Part shown: piece by piece, positions 45,096 through 62,060 of the stretch | Layout: each line of letters starts with the position of its first letter | Numbering within the stretch: position 1 is the stretch's first letter | From: Gymnopilus junonius | Lineage: Eukaryota > Basidiomycota > Agaricomycetes > Agaricales > Galerinaceae | NCBI GenBank assembly: GCA_015501075.1 | Contig: JADNYJ010000010.1 | Location: forward strand, 248,001 to 312,000 | Length of the DNA: 64,000 nt | Direction: 5' to 3' | Notes under the pieces: generated by a model | The model's input: the letters and a program-made list of their open reading frames with translations, nothing else | Told to the model about the DNA's origin: nothing | Database searches by the model: none | Position numbers and translations under genes: made by a program

Positions 45096-46356
45096 TCACA
45101 GATGATGCGAGGGAAACTGAACTACATGATGAGCTGGTACCGTGTGTATCATATCATCGTCGTCTTCGAACTTTACATGATAAGTCGGAGTGTATTTGGC
45201 CGAGGGAGATGACTGCACAGTATTCAATGTGTGGAAGGACACTCTAAACAATGTGATTCGACGTACCCGATCAGGTATAGGTACTGAGATGACCTCAGCA
45301 CGATAGAAGCAACTGGTATCGGGATAAAGAGCGAGAACCACAGAACCGACTGGAAACGTAGGATGAAGGCTTAAATGAGCCGGGCTTCCAGATGGAGCTT
45401 CTGGGTCCGGCAGTGGCAAAATTGACTTGAGACCAGCAGTGTATATACTAGGTCATCTCAGCATTTGGAAGACTGGATGAATAGTTATCTTACGCGCCAG
45501 GCTGACCATCCTCTTGAGGTTCAGCATCTTGTACTTCATACTTGACGCCCTGTTTATCAGAACTGAGGAGTCGATTGATGACTGCCACAATCCAGGTGCC
45601 TTCTTCAGTCTCAGTCGATTTAGGCGGTCGGAACGCAACTTTTCTTCCGGGTTGAAGAGCTTGCTGTTTAGTAACGAGGTCCTTTTTCATCCTAGAATCG
45701 CGGGGATTTGGGTTTGGCCCGACTGAGCTCGTTCTAGGTGGCAGGGTTATAGATACAGAGCGGGTGTTTCCAAGGGCAGAGGCGTTGGGAATGGGCGTCC
45801 CAGAAGGTGAAGTCGCCTTTGGCCGCTTTCTTTTTTCCACTGAAATGCCAAATTAGGTTCGCTTGAGCTTAGTTACTTCTTAAGAAGACCTACCCGAAGG
45901 CAAGGTCTCGGGAGCCTTACGCAGTGCTATTAAGACGCTCACCCGCTCTATGGCATCATCTATCGCCCTGCATGAACAAGCCGTCAGACTGGTAGGGGAA
46001 ACGTATTCATATCAGTTCCTACTTAAGCTCCTGCTCTGCGGCTGACGTGATTTCTGTCAGACCGGATGTAAGCTTAGCTTGGGTTGCTTTAAGCCCTCCG
46101 AGACCTTCAGCAGGGACAGTGTCATCGGTAGGCCAAGCGGAGATCAGTCTATTTACTCGACCGATGGTGTCAACGGTATTAGATTTCGAGTGAATATTCG
46201 AAAGAATTCTTAGTGATTGCGTGGCGTGAGCCCAGCATTGCATTTCTACTGGAAGTGCTCAGTGTCGGTTGAATGACCGGAGATTCAGGCATACGGCGGA
46301 AGCTCACCTTCAGTGGAAGCAGGACGCGTGGGTGCAGCACGCCGCCGGCTGTCCAT
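45096..46356 (-). CDS. SGF29: SAGA complex subunit Sgf29 (tandem Tudor)
   Basis: A reader of H3K4me2/3 in the SAGA histone acetyltransferase, about 340 aa. It starts at ATG 46356 (MDSRRRAAPTRPAS). The N-terminal helical part includes EMQCWAHATQSLRILSNIHS and GLTEITSAAEQELK. A basic linker (KRKRPKATSPSG) leads to the SGF29 C-terminal domain: VAFRPPK, EGTWIVAVINRLLSSDKQGV and KYEVQDAEPQEDG (first Tudor), then LPLPDPEAP, FPVGSVVLALYPDTSCFYRA with EVISVP, and YHVKFEDDDDMIHTVPAHHV VQFP (second Tudor with the aromatic and acidic residues that bind H3). Six short introns; frame intact. Confidence 0.92.
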
Positions 46357-46666
46357 AGTGAATTATGACGACGTGCTGAAACAGAAAAGCCCTATGGAAA
46401 ACATAAGCGGTGTGAACGGACCTCTGCTGTTTTAACTTAAGAGTAAAAGTTGAACTTCGAAGGTGCAAATGATCCGGGCACCTGTGAACAATTCAAACTC
46501 CGATTTTAGGCATTGTCAAAGCCAGACCCCGGGCTCAAATTTAAATACACGGAATTTACATCGAGCCTACGTAGGAAACACCAGGGAAGCACTACCCTGT
46601 TCTTTTATTGGGAGAGCATTCATGAAACGAACTTCAAGGTTCTTCGGCAGTATTATTTAAATTTTA

Positions 46667-47677
46667 CTAAGGCGAATTTGTTTGCGGAACCTCAGCGAGT
46701 TTTCGCAAGGAGACGTCGTAGACGACTAGAAAAGGTTACAGAGCGCCGAAAGCCTTAACAAAATTGTATTACTTACCTTCTTCAATCTTCTTGATGTCAT
46801 ATTTCAAACTGTCAAATCTTCGTCGAAGAGTGTCATTCTTTAAATTCAACTGCATCATGCAATTTGTGTTAGAGAGCATGCAAAATCAAACATTGCTTTT
46901 ACCATTGAGAACCCGGCGAAGAGTTCCTTCACAAATATCGAAATTTTAATCGGCTCCTCGAAATTTCCCAGAGTAACAGCATTAACGGCGAGGCGTGACT
47001 AGAATAAGTTCAACTGAGAGATGTACGAACCTCTCGCAGGCAGGCACCGACCAGTTCATTTACCAAGCTTATTAAGCCATGCAGGTAATCTTCCACAGGC
47101 AAAGTCATTCTGTCGTTCCACTCAGCCTTTACTACAGCAAATTTGTGTGTAAGTTTCGAGGTATGTAAGGATTTAAGGGTACGCACTTCCAAGGATTTCG
47201 GATGCTTGTCCCAGTGAGAGCAGTGATCGGTTTGAGAGATATTGTATTAAGGCCGCAGAGAAGACGGCAGTCCTTATCGAGTTCGACCACATGTCCTTCC
47301 AGCGCCAAAATTGATTTTTTGGGATCAGTTCAGCAAGAGCCGAGGTGGCTTCTTGGCAACTGGACAATGTCAGTCGAACAGGGTCCAATAACGCAGACAC
47401 TACAACCCGATGCCGATGGTAGAGTTCAGAGATAAAAAAGAAAATATGAATTATCGAATCTAGCTGACTGGATTCCGGTGGAGTAGAATGTATTTTATTC
47501 AGCACTCCTATCATTGTTCTAGTTTTCTTGTCCAATTCGTTGACTTGTTCTTTGATTTTCTGCAAAACAATCGCATCATAGTTTTTCAGAAAGTGTCTAG
47601 GATGAAAAATTTACTTCGCGCAATTCAACATCGCGATCGAGCAAGGCGTTGATTCGTTCCAACTCCGGTGCGTCCAT
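46667..47677 (-). CDS. Translin
   Basis: A single-strand nucleic-acid-binding protein that, with TRAX, forms the C3PO nuclease. It starts at ATG 47677 (MDAPELERINALLDRDVELR). Motifs in order: KIKEQVNELDKKTRTMIGVL, RHRVVVSALLDPVRL-type helix (around 47380), NQFWRWKDMWSNSIRTAVFS, AALIQYLSNRSLL, EWNDRMTLPVEDYLHGLISL, VNELVGACLREV, VNAVTLGNFEEPIKISIFVK, ELFAGFSM, LNLKNDTLRRRFDSLKYDIK and KIEE. The last exon (46667-46730) ends VVYDVSLRKL. The LPVEDYLHG line and the NLKNDTLRRR..SLKYD line are diagnostic. About 235 aa, as in other eukaryotes. It is divergently transcribed from SEN1. Confidence 0.93.
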
Positions 47678-48208
47678 GGAGTACGAAATAATACTTCGAG
47701 CTTAATGGAAATTTTCTTGGCAGACTAAACAGGATGTCTGGAGTCTGGAGTCGGAACTCTGACTGAAAATAGCGAGAACATTTGAATGATCATGAAAAGA
47801 TCACCAGGTTACTTTAGATAATAGATACATACAAAAATTAGTTTAGAGATTCACGCTCGCTTGATCTGAATGAGTGGTTCGTATTATGCGAAGAACTCCA
47901 AGCCTATCCGGTCTTGAATCTTGCAGCTTGGACACCAATCGCGTGGTGAAGGGAGTTCAAGGCACTACCTAAACTTTAAAGCCACGAATTTGGAGACGAA
48001 TCCAGCGCGACTCATGTCACGTGTTCAATGCAGACGCGTTTTGACTCGAATTCAAAGTACTTGGTGTAAAATTAAAGCAGGCCATTTCTTGTCTTTTACG
48101 GCCACATCCCTTTCTCGCGGCCCAAGCCATCATACCATCTTTTTTTACTACCACCACGGTCGCGTATCCATAGTATACTGTCAACCTGCTTTCCCTGCCC
48201 AACGTTAC
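47678..48208. promoter_or_regulatory. Divergent promoter between translin and SEN1
   Basis: 530 bp between divergent start codons. It holds TCACGTG (48016-48022) and an MCB-like ACGCGT (48032-48037), both nearer SEN1. The last 60 bases before SEN1 contain pyrimidine tracts. No open frame here extends in a conserved way. Confidence 0.45.
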
Positions 48209-51200
48209 ATGTCTGTACCTGGCAGTGATGTCGGTAAATTGCTTGCTGTTCTTCGAGACACTCCCGCGGACACACAGGCAGCATCAGATGCAGTGCTGGG
48301 CAAGATCTACCAATATCTCATAGCTGTGCCTGCCAGCTCTGACAAACATGTTCATTGGTTCTGCACACAAGCCGATTCCACGACAATAGATGCAGCGACA
48401 TTCCTCATTCGTTTGATGGCGTACAATAGTGTGCAGGTCACGGAATGGAAAAAGAGACTGCACGAGTGCTTGACGCACTGTGCGCTCTGCGTGCAGGGCC
48501 TCGAAACAGCAAAGGTCACATCCCAGGAAACGTATGTCTTTTATTTTCACGCGCTGAGCTTCTTGATTTAGTACCAATTTTTCGTCCCGAAAGGTTCTTA
48601 GCGGCCTTCAACAAATCTACCCTGGAAGCTTTTTTTGCAGAATTCAACAAATGGGAGCTTCGAGAAGTATGGAACGATATTGAAAGAGCTGATCAAACGA
48701 CCACTTTGACAGATACTCAGCAAAGTCTTTCAGTCAGTCTGCCAGTCGGTACGTTGTACCGATTGGTAACGAATTGGACCATTTTTCAAGATCCCCGTAT
48801 CCTATCTTTCCTCCAGAAAGGTGTACTTTCTGTTCATTTGGTCAATTTGGCCGATTACCCAATACCACCAGGATTTCTGGTACTTCTGCTCGCTGACAAT
48901 TCACAATTACGAAATTGGGCGGTCACTCAGGTTTCTCAGTCTACGATGATTAGGTCAGGCATATTTACAGGCGCCTATATCGAAGCGATGGAAACCATTC
49001 TCCACGTTGTAAGCACTTACGATGCTGCAAAGTCAACCCCATCGGCGGGACCTTCGTTAGTGGCTCATTTGCAATTTGCCTCACTGTCCGAATTATGGTC
49101 GGGGTTTAATAAGTTATTACGGGTCATTCCTCCCGAATGGTTTCAGACGGCTACTCATCTCCCCTTGTCGCTCAGACGGACTGTGTTAGGACATCTTCAC
49201 GATGAAGGCCCTCGTCAGTATTCCCGCATTTTTTTTTGTTACTTGATTGGTCTGATTCCCTTTCTTCCTTTCCAAACAGATTTTGCTGACGTCTTGGCAT
49301 GTTTTACCTTTTTGTTGAAACGCCTTGGACCGGGATTATGGGCCACGGGTGAGAAAGAAGATGCACAGCTTGCACTGGCAGCCATCCTTGAAAACACTTG
49401 CTTTATAAAGCTTCTATTACCTCCCGAAACTACTGTAAAAAACTTAACCTGGATCCCAGAGTACTTGATGACCGTCCGACGTCTCTCGGCATACAAAGTC
49501 GTTCTCGAGAAAGCAACACGTTTCTTATGCGAAGATAGTCGGGAAGTAAGCTTTCAAGGAATTAGACCGATGTTGATGGCGCGTTCGATGAGGGTAAACC
49601 TTTCTCCTCTTCGGTTTTCCTCTCCGGTCTGATTGGTTTTCTTGTCTTCTGGAAGATTCTACAACAAGAGTTACAACGACCTCAAGGGGATCACGATGCG
49701 ACTCAGAGCTGCATGGTCTTGGAAGTCCTCGAAAGCAATTTCAGTTCGGTGATATCTCTTGCATACGACAATGAATTCAATGACGAGAGTTGGAAGAGCG
49801 CCAGAGATTCTGCGCAAGTATTAGTCAAAACATGTCTCTCCAGTAGTGTTCAGTCTTTGAAGGACGTTATTCGGGAGTTGTGCCGACATCTTGGCCAGAG
49901 CAAGCAGGACATACCCGTTGACCCTTTACCAATATTTTCTTTTCAGGGCGAATTCTGGAGAGCCTTTTACTCCATCACTCCAACTCCGGATATCATTGCC
50001 TTCGCCTTACGCATTGTGGCAGCAGCAGCTCATCTGGATAGTCTTAAACCGAGTGTCTTCAAGCAATTGTTTGGAGTTGACCCTCTTCTGAACAAAATCA
50101 ACCAAGGACTCGAAACACTTCAGACTGGCTTTTCAACTTGGATATCCTCATTCGCCGAGTATAATACATCCAGCAACGCAGTAGATATATTGGGACGTGA
50201 CAACATCGGAAAGGCAGTTACTCTACTTTTGCTGTCTCCAAAGCAAGGCTTCCGTACAGCTGGAAAAACCCTTATTGGTCTTGCGTTCGACGTTGACGAC
50301 CGACTGGAGTGTTTTCGAGCCATGTTGGGAAAGTATCCCGTTGAATCTCTTGACGGCCTTTTCCATTTTCTCAATACCTTCCGGGGGTATGCATCTTCTA
50401 TTCCAGAAGCCAGTAGCTTGTCAGCAGCCTTAGTACGGTGTTTTGCAGATGTTCTGGAAGCTCTTTGTGCTAGCTCAGATGGCCTCCTTCACGATCCCTT
50501 TTTCCTCCGCGTCAAGGACTCTCATGGACCTGCTTCCCGAATGCCAGCGTTCTGGAAAAGTCTGACCGAATCATTGACCCTCATCTACAGCCGTGCTCCT
50601 ATGTGGGCTACTTATGTTGATACGCCAGATATGGTGCTTTGGATGAGAGACGCATTGATATTGGCACGGGATGTGCTCAAGCAGTGGAGGGTCGTAGAAA
50701 AGGCTTCTAATCAGTACGAAAAATTGTCATACAAGGCTCATACCCTAGGAAAAGTGTCTCCTCTTGGCCAAAGACTAATTGAAGATCTCCAAACATTCCT
50801 TCCACAGCTCATTAGGTGGCTTCGCCTTACCGACGAAGAACTTTTGCATCAGTCCTTCACCTTGCTGCAGAGTGTCTTCAATTTAATGAAGGAAACCCAT
50901 ATCGCTCCATCTATAAAAGCTTTAGAGAAACTTCAAAACCTGGTCGAAGGAGCAAAAAAATCCGAACAAACTGGGGAAAAGAAAACACACCTCGATCGCG
51001 GTCGTCTATTACAATTATCGGACCTTCTGGAACATTTCCAGGATGGGGATAAAGAAAAAGACGACGACATTTCTATCATATCTCACACTGTGCCTCCCAA
51101 AGAAGCTAAGCCTCAAAAACCTTTGCCAAAGCCCAGTGAAGATGTGCCACGCTACATTCAGGGCAAAGCTCATTCCATCAAGACGTCCACGCTCAGAACG

Positions 51201-54200
51201 CAGTCCACGCTACCATTTGTATCTACTAAGTTGCCTGAATCTAAATTTACGGAAAATGATCAACTCAAGCTAGACTTCGTCTCTACCATTCCTTCATTTC
51301 GAAAATCTACTTCGACTACTCCATTGGCTGGATCTTCTCACTCATTATATGATCACCGAAAGCCGAGAACGAAAGTTGAACCCAAAAATGAGGCTCTCAA
51401 TCAACCCCTTGGGCTTGTGGATGGTTCAGATTCCAGCGAGTCCGAGTCTGAAGAGGACGTTGACCAAGGTCCTGGAACTGAAGCCTTTAAGGAGCCTTCG
51501 AAGCCAGAGTCTCCAAAAATGAAGTCTTCGTCTCAACGTCATCCACGGGTCAAGCCATGGAATGAATTGGAACAAGCCAAGTATCTGCAAAGCAAGCTTT
51601 CACGAAACAGGCCCCTGCCTTCTACTACAGCACGCCTCCCGCCCGATCTCTCTAGCTTCTACAAGGTTGTCTTGTCATGGGATTATAATCATACGGACAC
51701 CACCCCACCAGGAAATCGTGTTATTCCTATTCAAGTTCCTGATCGGTTCGAGAACTATGAGCATTATTTCCGCGTCTTTCAACCCCTGTTACTATTAGAA
51801 TGTTGGGCGCAGCTACAACAATCCAAGGAAGAAGTCCGAGACACTTATCAGGCCAAAGTGGTGTCTCGAACCCACGTCGATAAGTGGCTTGACGTTGGCA
51901 TAGAAATATCTGAAAGTGTGAAGAAAGAATGGTATTTGGCGGAGACAGACATCGTTCTGTTACGGCGTCCTGGTCAGGAGAAGTGTGTAATGGCGAAAGT
52001 CAAAAGTTATGTGGCCGATCGTAAAGGAATTCAGGCTACGTTGAGATGCTACATTCAGACGGGAGTAGGCGATCCGGGAGTCCAGATTTCGACTCTTTGG
52101 CAAATCAGCAAAGTTCTCAGGTACGTGGAATTTTTACATTTGCCTATTTTCCTTACACTCATCGCCCTCAGTCTCAGTACCTTAAACAGGGAATACGAGG
52201 CCCTACAATCATTACGGAATAATCCTGACCTATGCGATTTCATTTTACGACCTTCTTTTCCGAGGGTACCTGACGTGGATTCCAAGGATATTCGAGATAC
52301 AATGGAAACTTATAAGGTGAATGAACCACAAGCTACTGCTATATTAAAAGCTATGACGACGGAGGGGTTCACGCTCATTCAAGGGTGAATACCAGAGTTC
52401 TTCATTGGATATACTACTCATTACTACATTTACTAGACCTCCCGGGACAGGTAAAACGTCCACGATATCCGGACTTGTTGCTCGATTTTTGTCTAAGCGC
52501 GCCGTTCCTATTGCTGTTGGAAAAACGGCACCATCAGCAAAATCGCGGAAACCAACGTCGGAGCCGGCTCCTCCTACAGCAAGGATTTTAGTTTGCGCAC
52601 CTAGTAATGCTGCCATCGATGAACTAGCGCACAGAATTAGAGATGGCCATGTCGGTCCCGAAAAGAAATCCAATTCCATCAGGATTGTTCGGATCGGCAC
52701 TGATCAGGCCATCAATGCTAGTGTTAAGGACATTTCATTGGACTATCTAATGGAGCAGCAACTCGGGGGCGAGCCTTCTAAGAACATCGCAAACGAAATC
52801 CGCCAGATTCAGCAGGAGGTGGAATCGATAAAGCAAGAAAGACGTGTGAAAGTGGCTCAATTACAGACATCGGGTGACAATATCTCTCGAAGAATGATAT
52901 TAGAAGATGAACTCAAGGTTCTCCAGTCAAGAAGAGATGTCCTTGCGACAAAGTTAGATTCCATGAAAGATAAGCAGAAGTCAGATTTTCGTTCTTACGA
53001 CACTCGCCGACGGGTTGTTCGAAACGAAATATTGACGCAGGCAGATGTTGTGTGCAGTACGTTGTCTGGGGCTGGTCATGACATATTAGCATCTCTGGAT
53101 TTCGACATGATCATCATCGATGAGGCTGCGCAAGCAATTGAATTAAGTTCGTTGATCCCTTTAAAATATCGGTTTTCTCGTTGTGTCATGGTGGGAGATC
53201 CAAAGCAATTACCACCTACCGTTCTGTCCCAAGAGGTAAGTTCTCGTCATTTCGTCTTTGAGATTGAAATTAAGAATATCAGTCCTCTCGCTTTGATTAC
53301 AACAAATCACTTTTCTTGCGTCTTCAACAAAACGCGAAAGAATCTGTTCACTTGTTAAGGCGAGTCCATCTAACAATATTTATTTAATTCAACGTCATAA
53401 CTCGCTTCCAGTATCCAATATCGTATGCACCCTGATATCAGCCACCTTCCCAGTAAAGTATTTTATGATGGCAAGCTCCTTGATGGACCTGGCATGGCCC
53501 AAAAAACCAGCCAGCCTTGGCATGTACATGCACATTTTGGCACCTATAAATTTTTCAACGTTCTAAAAGGAATCGAGGAGCAAAGCGGACACTCTATACG
53601 AAATTCCACTGAATGCAGCATAGCGATGGAACTCTACGATCACCTCCGTCGTGAATTCTCATCGGTTAATTTCGACTTCCGCGTAGGGGTTGTTTCTATG
53701 TATAAGGCTCAGATAAGAACGCTTCGCCAACTGTTCTCTGAACGCTTTGGCAAGAGTATTCTTACTAAAGTCGACTTTAATACGGTGGATGGTTTCCAGG
53801 GTCAAGAAAAGGACATCATTATCTTGTCCTGCGTGAGAGCGGGTCCAGGCTTGCAGTCGGTTGGTTTTTTATCAGGTTCGTTACTCTTGGAATAGGTCGG
53901 ACGAGGACTCACTCCAATGATAGATGTTCGAAGGATGAACGTTGCTTTGACAAGAGCAAAATCCTCCCTCTTCATTTTGGGACATGCTCCGACGCTCGAA
54001 CGTAGTGATGGTACCTGGGCTCAAATTGTCCAGGATGCCCGTTCCAGGTCTGCCTTGCATAATGTAATTTGTCGATTATTCATCGTGATTCGTCGTTTTG
54101 ATTAAATTTCATAGGTTGAAGCGAAATATTTTTCGGTGGCTACCCCTGGGTCGACTATATCAAAAAAACTCGCGCCAGCAAATGCGACGCCTGTCAGTCT

Positions 54201-54447
54201 TCCTCCTCTATTAACCCCACAGACTCTGAAAGCGACAGTCGATGAGAAAGCTGCCGATGCAGCAACAACTTCAGTTTCTGAAAATAGAAGTTCTATTGTG
54301 CCTTCAAATACTGAAATAACTAGAGGTACGAAGAGATCAGGTGAAATTGATAGCACCGATGACTTGCCATCAAGACCTTCCAAACCTCAGCTACCCCGTA
54401 AGAGACAGAAGCAACAGACCATGTTTATACCCAAGAAACGGACTTGA
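48209..54447 (+). CDS. SEN1: RNA/DNA helicase Sen1 (senataxin), SF1
   Basis: A nuclear helicase of about 1,900 aa that ends short non-coding transcription by RNA polymerase II and removes R-loops. It starts at ATG 48209 (MSVPGSDVGKLLAVLRDTPA). The long N-terminal helical domain includes LSFLQKGVLSVHLVNLADYP and LLADNSQLRNWAVTQVSQST. A charged linker (SDSSESESEEDVDQG) precedes the helicase core: LNREYEALQSL, Walker A FTLIQGPPGTGKTSTI (split by intron 52386-52439), APSNAAIDELAHRI, the wall-like coiled coil around 52770-53000, DEAA box IIIDEAAQAIEL, GDPKQLPPTVLSQE, QYRMHPDISHLP, VDGFQGQEKDIIILSCVRAG and DVRRMNVALTRAKSSLFILG. The tail is basic (PRKRQKQQTMFIPKKRT), resembling a nuclear localisation signal. 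About ten introns; that at 53360-53411 is GC-AG. Frame intact. It converges on ECM16, 89 bp between stops. Confidence 0.95.
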
Positions 54448-54536
54448 TGCGCTAAAGGACTTTTCGACCTGGTGCCTTAGAGAATTCTCCGTCATAATAT
54501 TACATATTAAGTACAGACTGTAGATTAAATCGTGTA

Positions 54537-58889
<4,353 letters not shown>

Positions 58890-58945
58890 GCTCAGCACAG
58901 GGATTCAAAAGAAAAAGTAAGCATTTAGCAGTGGTTCGAACAAGG

Positions 58946-61867
58946 TCACTTTCCCACAGGTCCCGGCCCGACAACCTCGCGGACTGACTTCTAGATAAAC
59001 AATATATGTGTACTGTAGTAGATAATTTTAACTTATAAGAGAGATTACTTTTCATCTGGCTTGCGCGAACTACTTCGCCCATGTTGGATGTAGTACTGCT
59101 AGAGGAACCAGAACTTGGTCCGGGTGTCTGGGCTCTCCGATACTCCCTCCGTGGTCTCTCTTCCTCTGAATACATATCGTCGTCTGACTGATATCTTCTG
59201 TCCAACGAGGTTTCTTTTTGCTTCCCCTTTCTGCGGTACGATGTTGACTGTTCGTCGCCTTTAGCATCAGTTCGACATTCCTTATGGACACTTCTTCTTG
59301 GAGGTCGCATACTACCGGGGCTGGAATGAACCTCCATTTCGTCGACCCTTTCCTCCTCCTCTACCACAAAAGAAACATGTCGCCCTCGGGACCTACTCCT
59401 ACCAACCAATGACTTCCGACGGCCAGAAGCAGATTTTTCTGGACTCGAGTCGACCTCCGGCGAATCTGGAGGCAGGGTAGCGTGAGATAGACTGGGATCA
59501 TAAGCATAGGGATATGGATGAGGGTGGGTCGGTGTAGTGAATGGATCATTTATCTGCCGCGCGCCATGACGGTCACGAGAAGGCGTTTGCTGGACTGGTG
59601 GGACTGCGAATGCGCCAAACAATGCAGATAACTGTTGCACTGCATTAGTGATGATTTGCTGTGCCTGTAAGTTTGGATATGGCGGATATTCGGGAGGTGA
59701 ATGAGGAGGGTGCATGTATGGAGGATAAGGATAGGCAAAATGCGGCTGAGGCACAGGAAATCCTTGCATCCGAGCATAACGATGAGGTTCATCAGAGTGA
59801 CCGCCAACCTCTGATCCACTTGAATAAGATTCGCTTTCCGACCCTGATCTCGTTTCTAGTGTATTTTGCCTACTACGCGAAGACCGTCGCTTTTTGGCTT
59901 TAGCGAGGTGAAGTTGATCAGCATCATTACATTTAAATAAACAAGCTGACAATGGTACGTACATGGACTTGGAGAATTTGATGCATGATTTAAAGTCGAG
60001 GAAGTCTCGACTGGAACCCGAGACTTGCTGCGTTCCTTTGCTTCTTTCCGTGGTGTTGGGTGTTTAGGAGACTCAGGTGTCCCAGATCGCTTACGTTTCG
60101 AGGTGAGGGCGTTGAGTCACGTACATTGGAAGTCGACTGTTGAGGATTTTTTATTTCAAAGGCGTCAGGGATGGTTTGAACCTCAGGCTCATGCGATTTT
60201 CTGGACACTGGTTTCTTTCCCTTGATAGTAGGTGTCTTCTCTTTCTTGTTCTTCGACACTTTCGAACGAGAAGTAGTGGTAGGGTTTTTACTGTATTTTT
60301 GCGGTGCCGCTTGAGGAGGCCCGTGTGATTTGGCTCTCCCCTTTTCTCCAGACACGGATTGAGGAGAGGCATGCTCAACTTCAGGATCCAACGTTCCAGA
60401 ACTAGAAAGAATGGCAAGTGTTTCCTTGGCCTTCCCTTTCCCCTTGGCATCCTTGGTAGGACTGGAGTCGTTATGTTCTGATAAAGATTCATTATAAGAA
60501 TGGAACATTGAGATAGGTGATATACCTTGTTTCTTGTAAAGCGCCTTTCCAGGAGTCAAAAGCACGTATGGTAGGATCTTAAGCGCCTTTTTCGGAGATG
60601 TTTGACGCTCAGGTTGCACAGGTTGATTTACAGGCTTCGACTTGGAATTCGAACATTCACCCTGTGCAACGCCAGATTTTACTCTGGAAGTCTTTGAGAA
60701 ACTAGTGGACGGTACAGGAGGTGAAGAATCTTTTGATAGATCGATGAATCTATCACTTGCTGGGGTATCGGAGCCATGCGCTGAAGATTGAGATTGTGGT
60801 GGGGTATACAGTTGATGAAAAAGTTTCCGTTTCCGTGATGTTTGTGATAGAGGTTGGAATCGCCTCTGTCCACTCCCTAGAGGGGGGTCCATTTTAGAGC
60901 CATTCGTTTGTACGGCAGGATTAGAAAGTGCCGAGTTTTCAATGAGTTCGATATCGCTGTCGCTGTCTTCAACAGGTTCATCCTTAATAACAGGATGAAC
61001 AGCACTGAGTTCTCCCAAATCCCAGTTATCGAGCTCATCCTCAGAAGAAGGTCCTGGAAGGATACGTTGCTCCGCGATGCCATGCAACTCTTCATTCTGC
61101 AATGCTTCCACATTTTCTATCTCTTCTACTGCGTCTCCCTCTTCCTCCTCTTCCTCCCCCACCACCCCATCTTCCTCATATTCAATTCTCGATTCAGTCA
61201 CACCGTCGGAATGGATATCCTCTGCTGAAAAATACCCGGTATCATCTTCGTCGTCGATGTCGCTGCCATAAAGCTCTCGTCGTCGTCGTTCCGCGCCCAT
61301 AAATTCTCGCAAATCTTCTGAGTCTATTTGAGAGGACGGAAGCCTGACACTTCCAAGATACTCCACAATACGCTGTTCGCTTGTTTTGGACTCAGCGACT
61401 TCCGCAAACGCATCCAATTCGTCGACGTCGTACTCGTTTTCCTCTTCCTCAGATACGTCGCTGGAACCATCGGCAGTGATACCATCTTCAGTGGGTACAG
61501 AAATGGCGCCAAAATCCACTTTACGGAAATTTCGAAGAAATCCATTATCTTTGATAATTTCACCTGTCTGGATGTCGATAATGTCATCCTCGTCCACTGG
61601 GCAGCTATATCGCTCTTCAAGGCCAGCCCAAGCGTCAAGGAGGCGTATTGAAGACGCCTGTCGCTCCTTGCCTATGCCATCTTGTATTTGAGGTCGTGGA
61701 ACGGAGGATGCCTCGGACATGGTTCGACGCGGAGTAGACGCCACGCGTGATCGTTTTGAGGGCGGAACGGAATCCGAGGTTCGGTACTGATATCCTGGGG
61801 GAGGCGGGGAAGCGGAAGGAGTGATCAGTTGTATTTTCGAAGGCGACTTTGCAGGCGGAGGTTCCAT
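58946..61867 (-). CDS. SCM3: Scm3/HJURP-type centromeric histone chaperone
   Basis: A chaperone that deposits the centromeric H3 variant, about 910 aa here. The start is ATG 61867 (MEPPPAKSPSKIQLITPSAS). The Scm3 domain lies near residues 55-95: SSIRLLDAWAGLEERY, then DEDDIIDIQTGEIIKDNGFL RN, which matches the family line 'DDIIDL.TGEIV.DNGHL'. An acidic region (GEEEEEEGDAVEEIENVE) and long Ser/Pro/Lys-rich disorder follow. Near 60103 the frame must shift by one base (a CCC run) so that SKRKRSGTPESPKHPTPRKE and KERSKSRVPVETSS continue into the second part (KKRRSSRSRQNTLETRSGSE ... VVRASQMKK), which ends at TGA 58946. Basidiomycete Scm3 proteins are long and mostly disordered, which fits. The stop lies only 56 bp upstream of the ECM16 start. 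Two MCB words and an E-box precede the gene. Confidence 0.85.
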
Positions 61868-61930
61868 GGAAGTCAATTGTCCCTAAAGAGTGTGTTGGTC
61901 AGAGTCTGACTGTGACACGCCGTCTCCGAA

Positions 61931-61959
61931 ACGCGTTGCATTCACGTGACTGAACGCGT
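61931..61959 (-). promoter_or_regulatory. Two MCB (ACGCGT) words flanking a TCACGTGA E-box upstream of SCM3
   Basis: ACGCGT occurs at 61931-61936 and 61954-61959, with TCACGTGA at 61942-61949 between them, 64-92 bases upstream of the SCM3 start. MCB is the MBF site that drives G1/S genes in fungi. TCACGTG is the Cbf1/bHLH site, also known as centromere CDEI in yeast. Both words are palindromic, so strand is not decided by them; the only start close to them is SCM3. Confidence 0.6.
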
Positions 61960-62060
61960 CAGTGACTGCACTGCATTCAAATGGTGGACTACTGCTCTAT
62001 GTACAGACAGGCACATCCATTCCGCCATATGTCCTTCTGTCCCGAAGAGTCTCATGCGTT

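Noticed and set aside
47202..47435. 77-codon plus-strand frame
   Set aside because: It lies antisense to a translin exon with diagnostic motifs.
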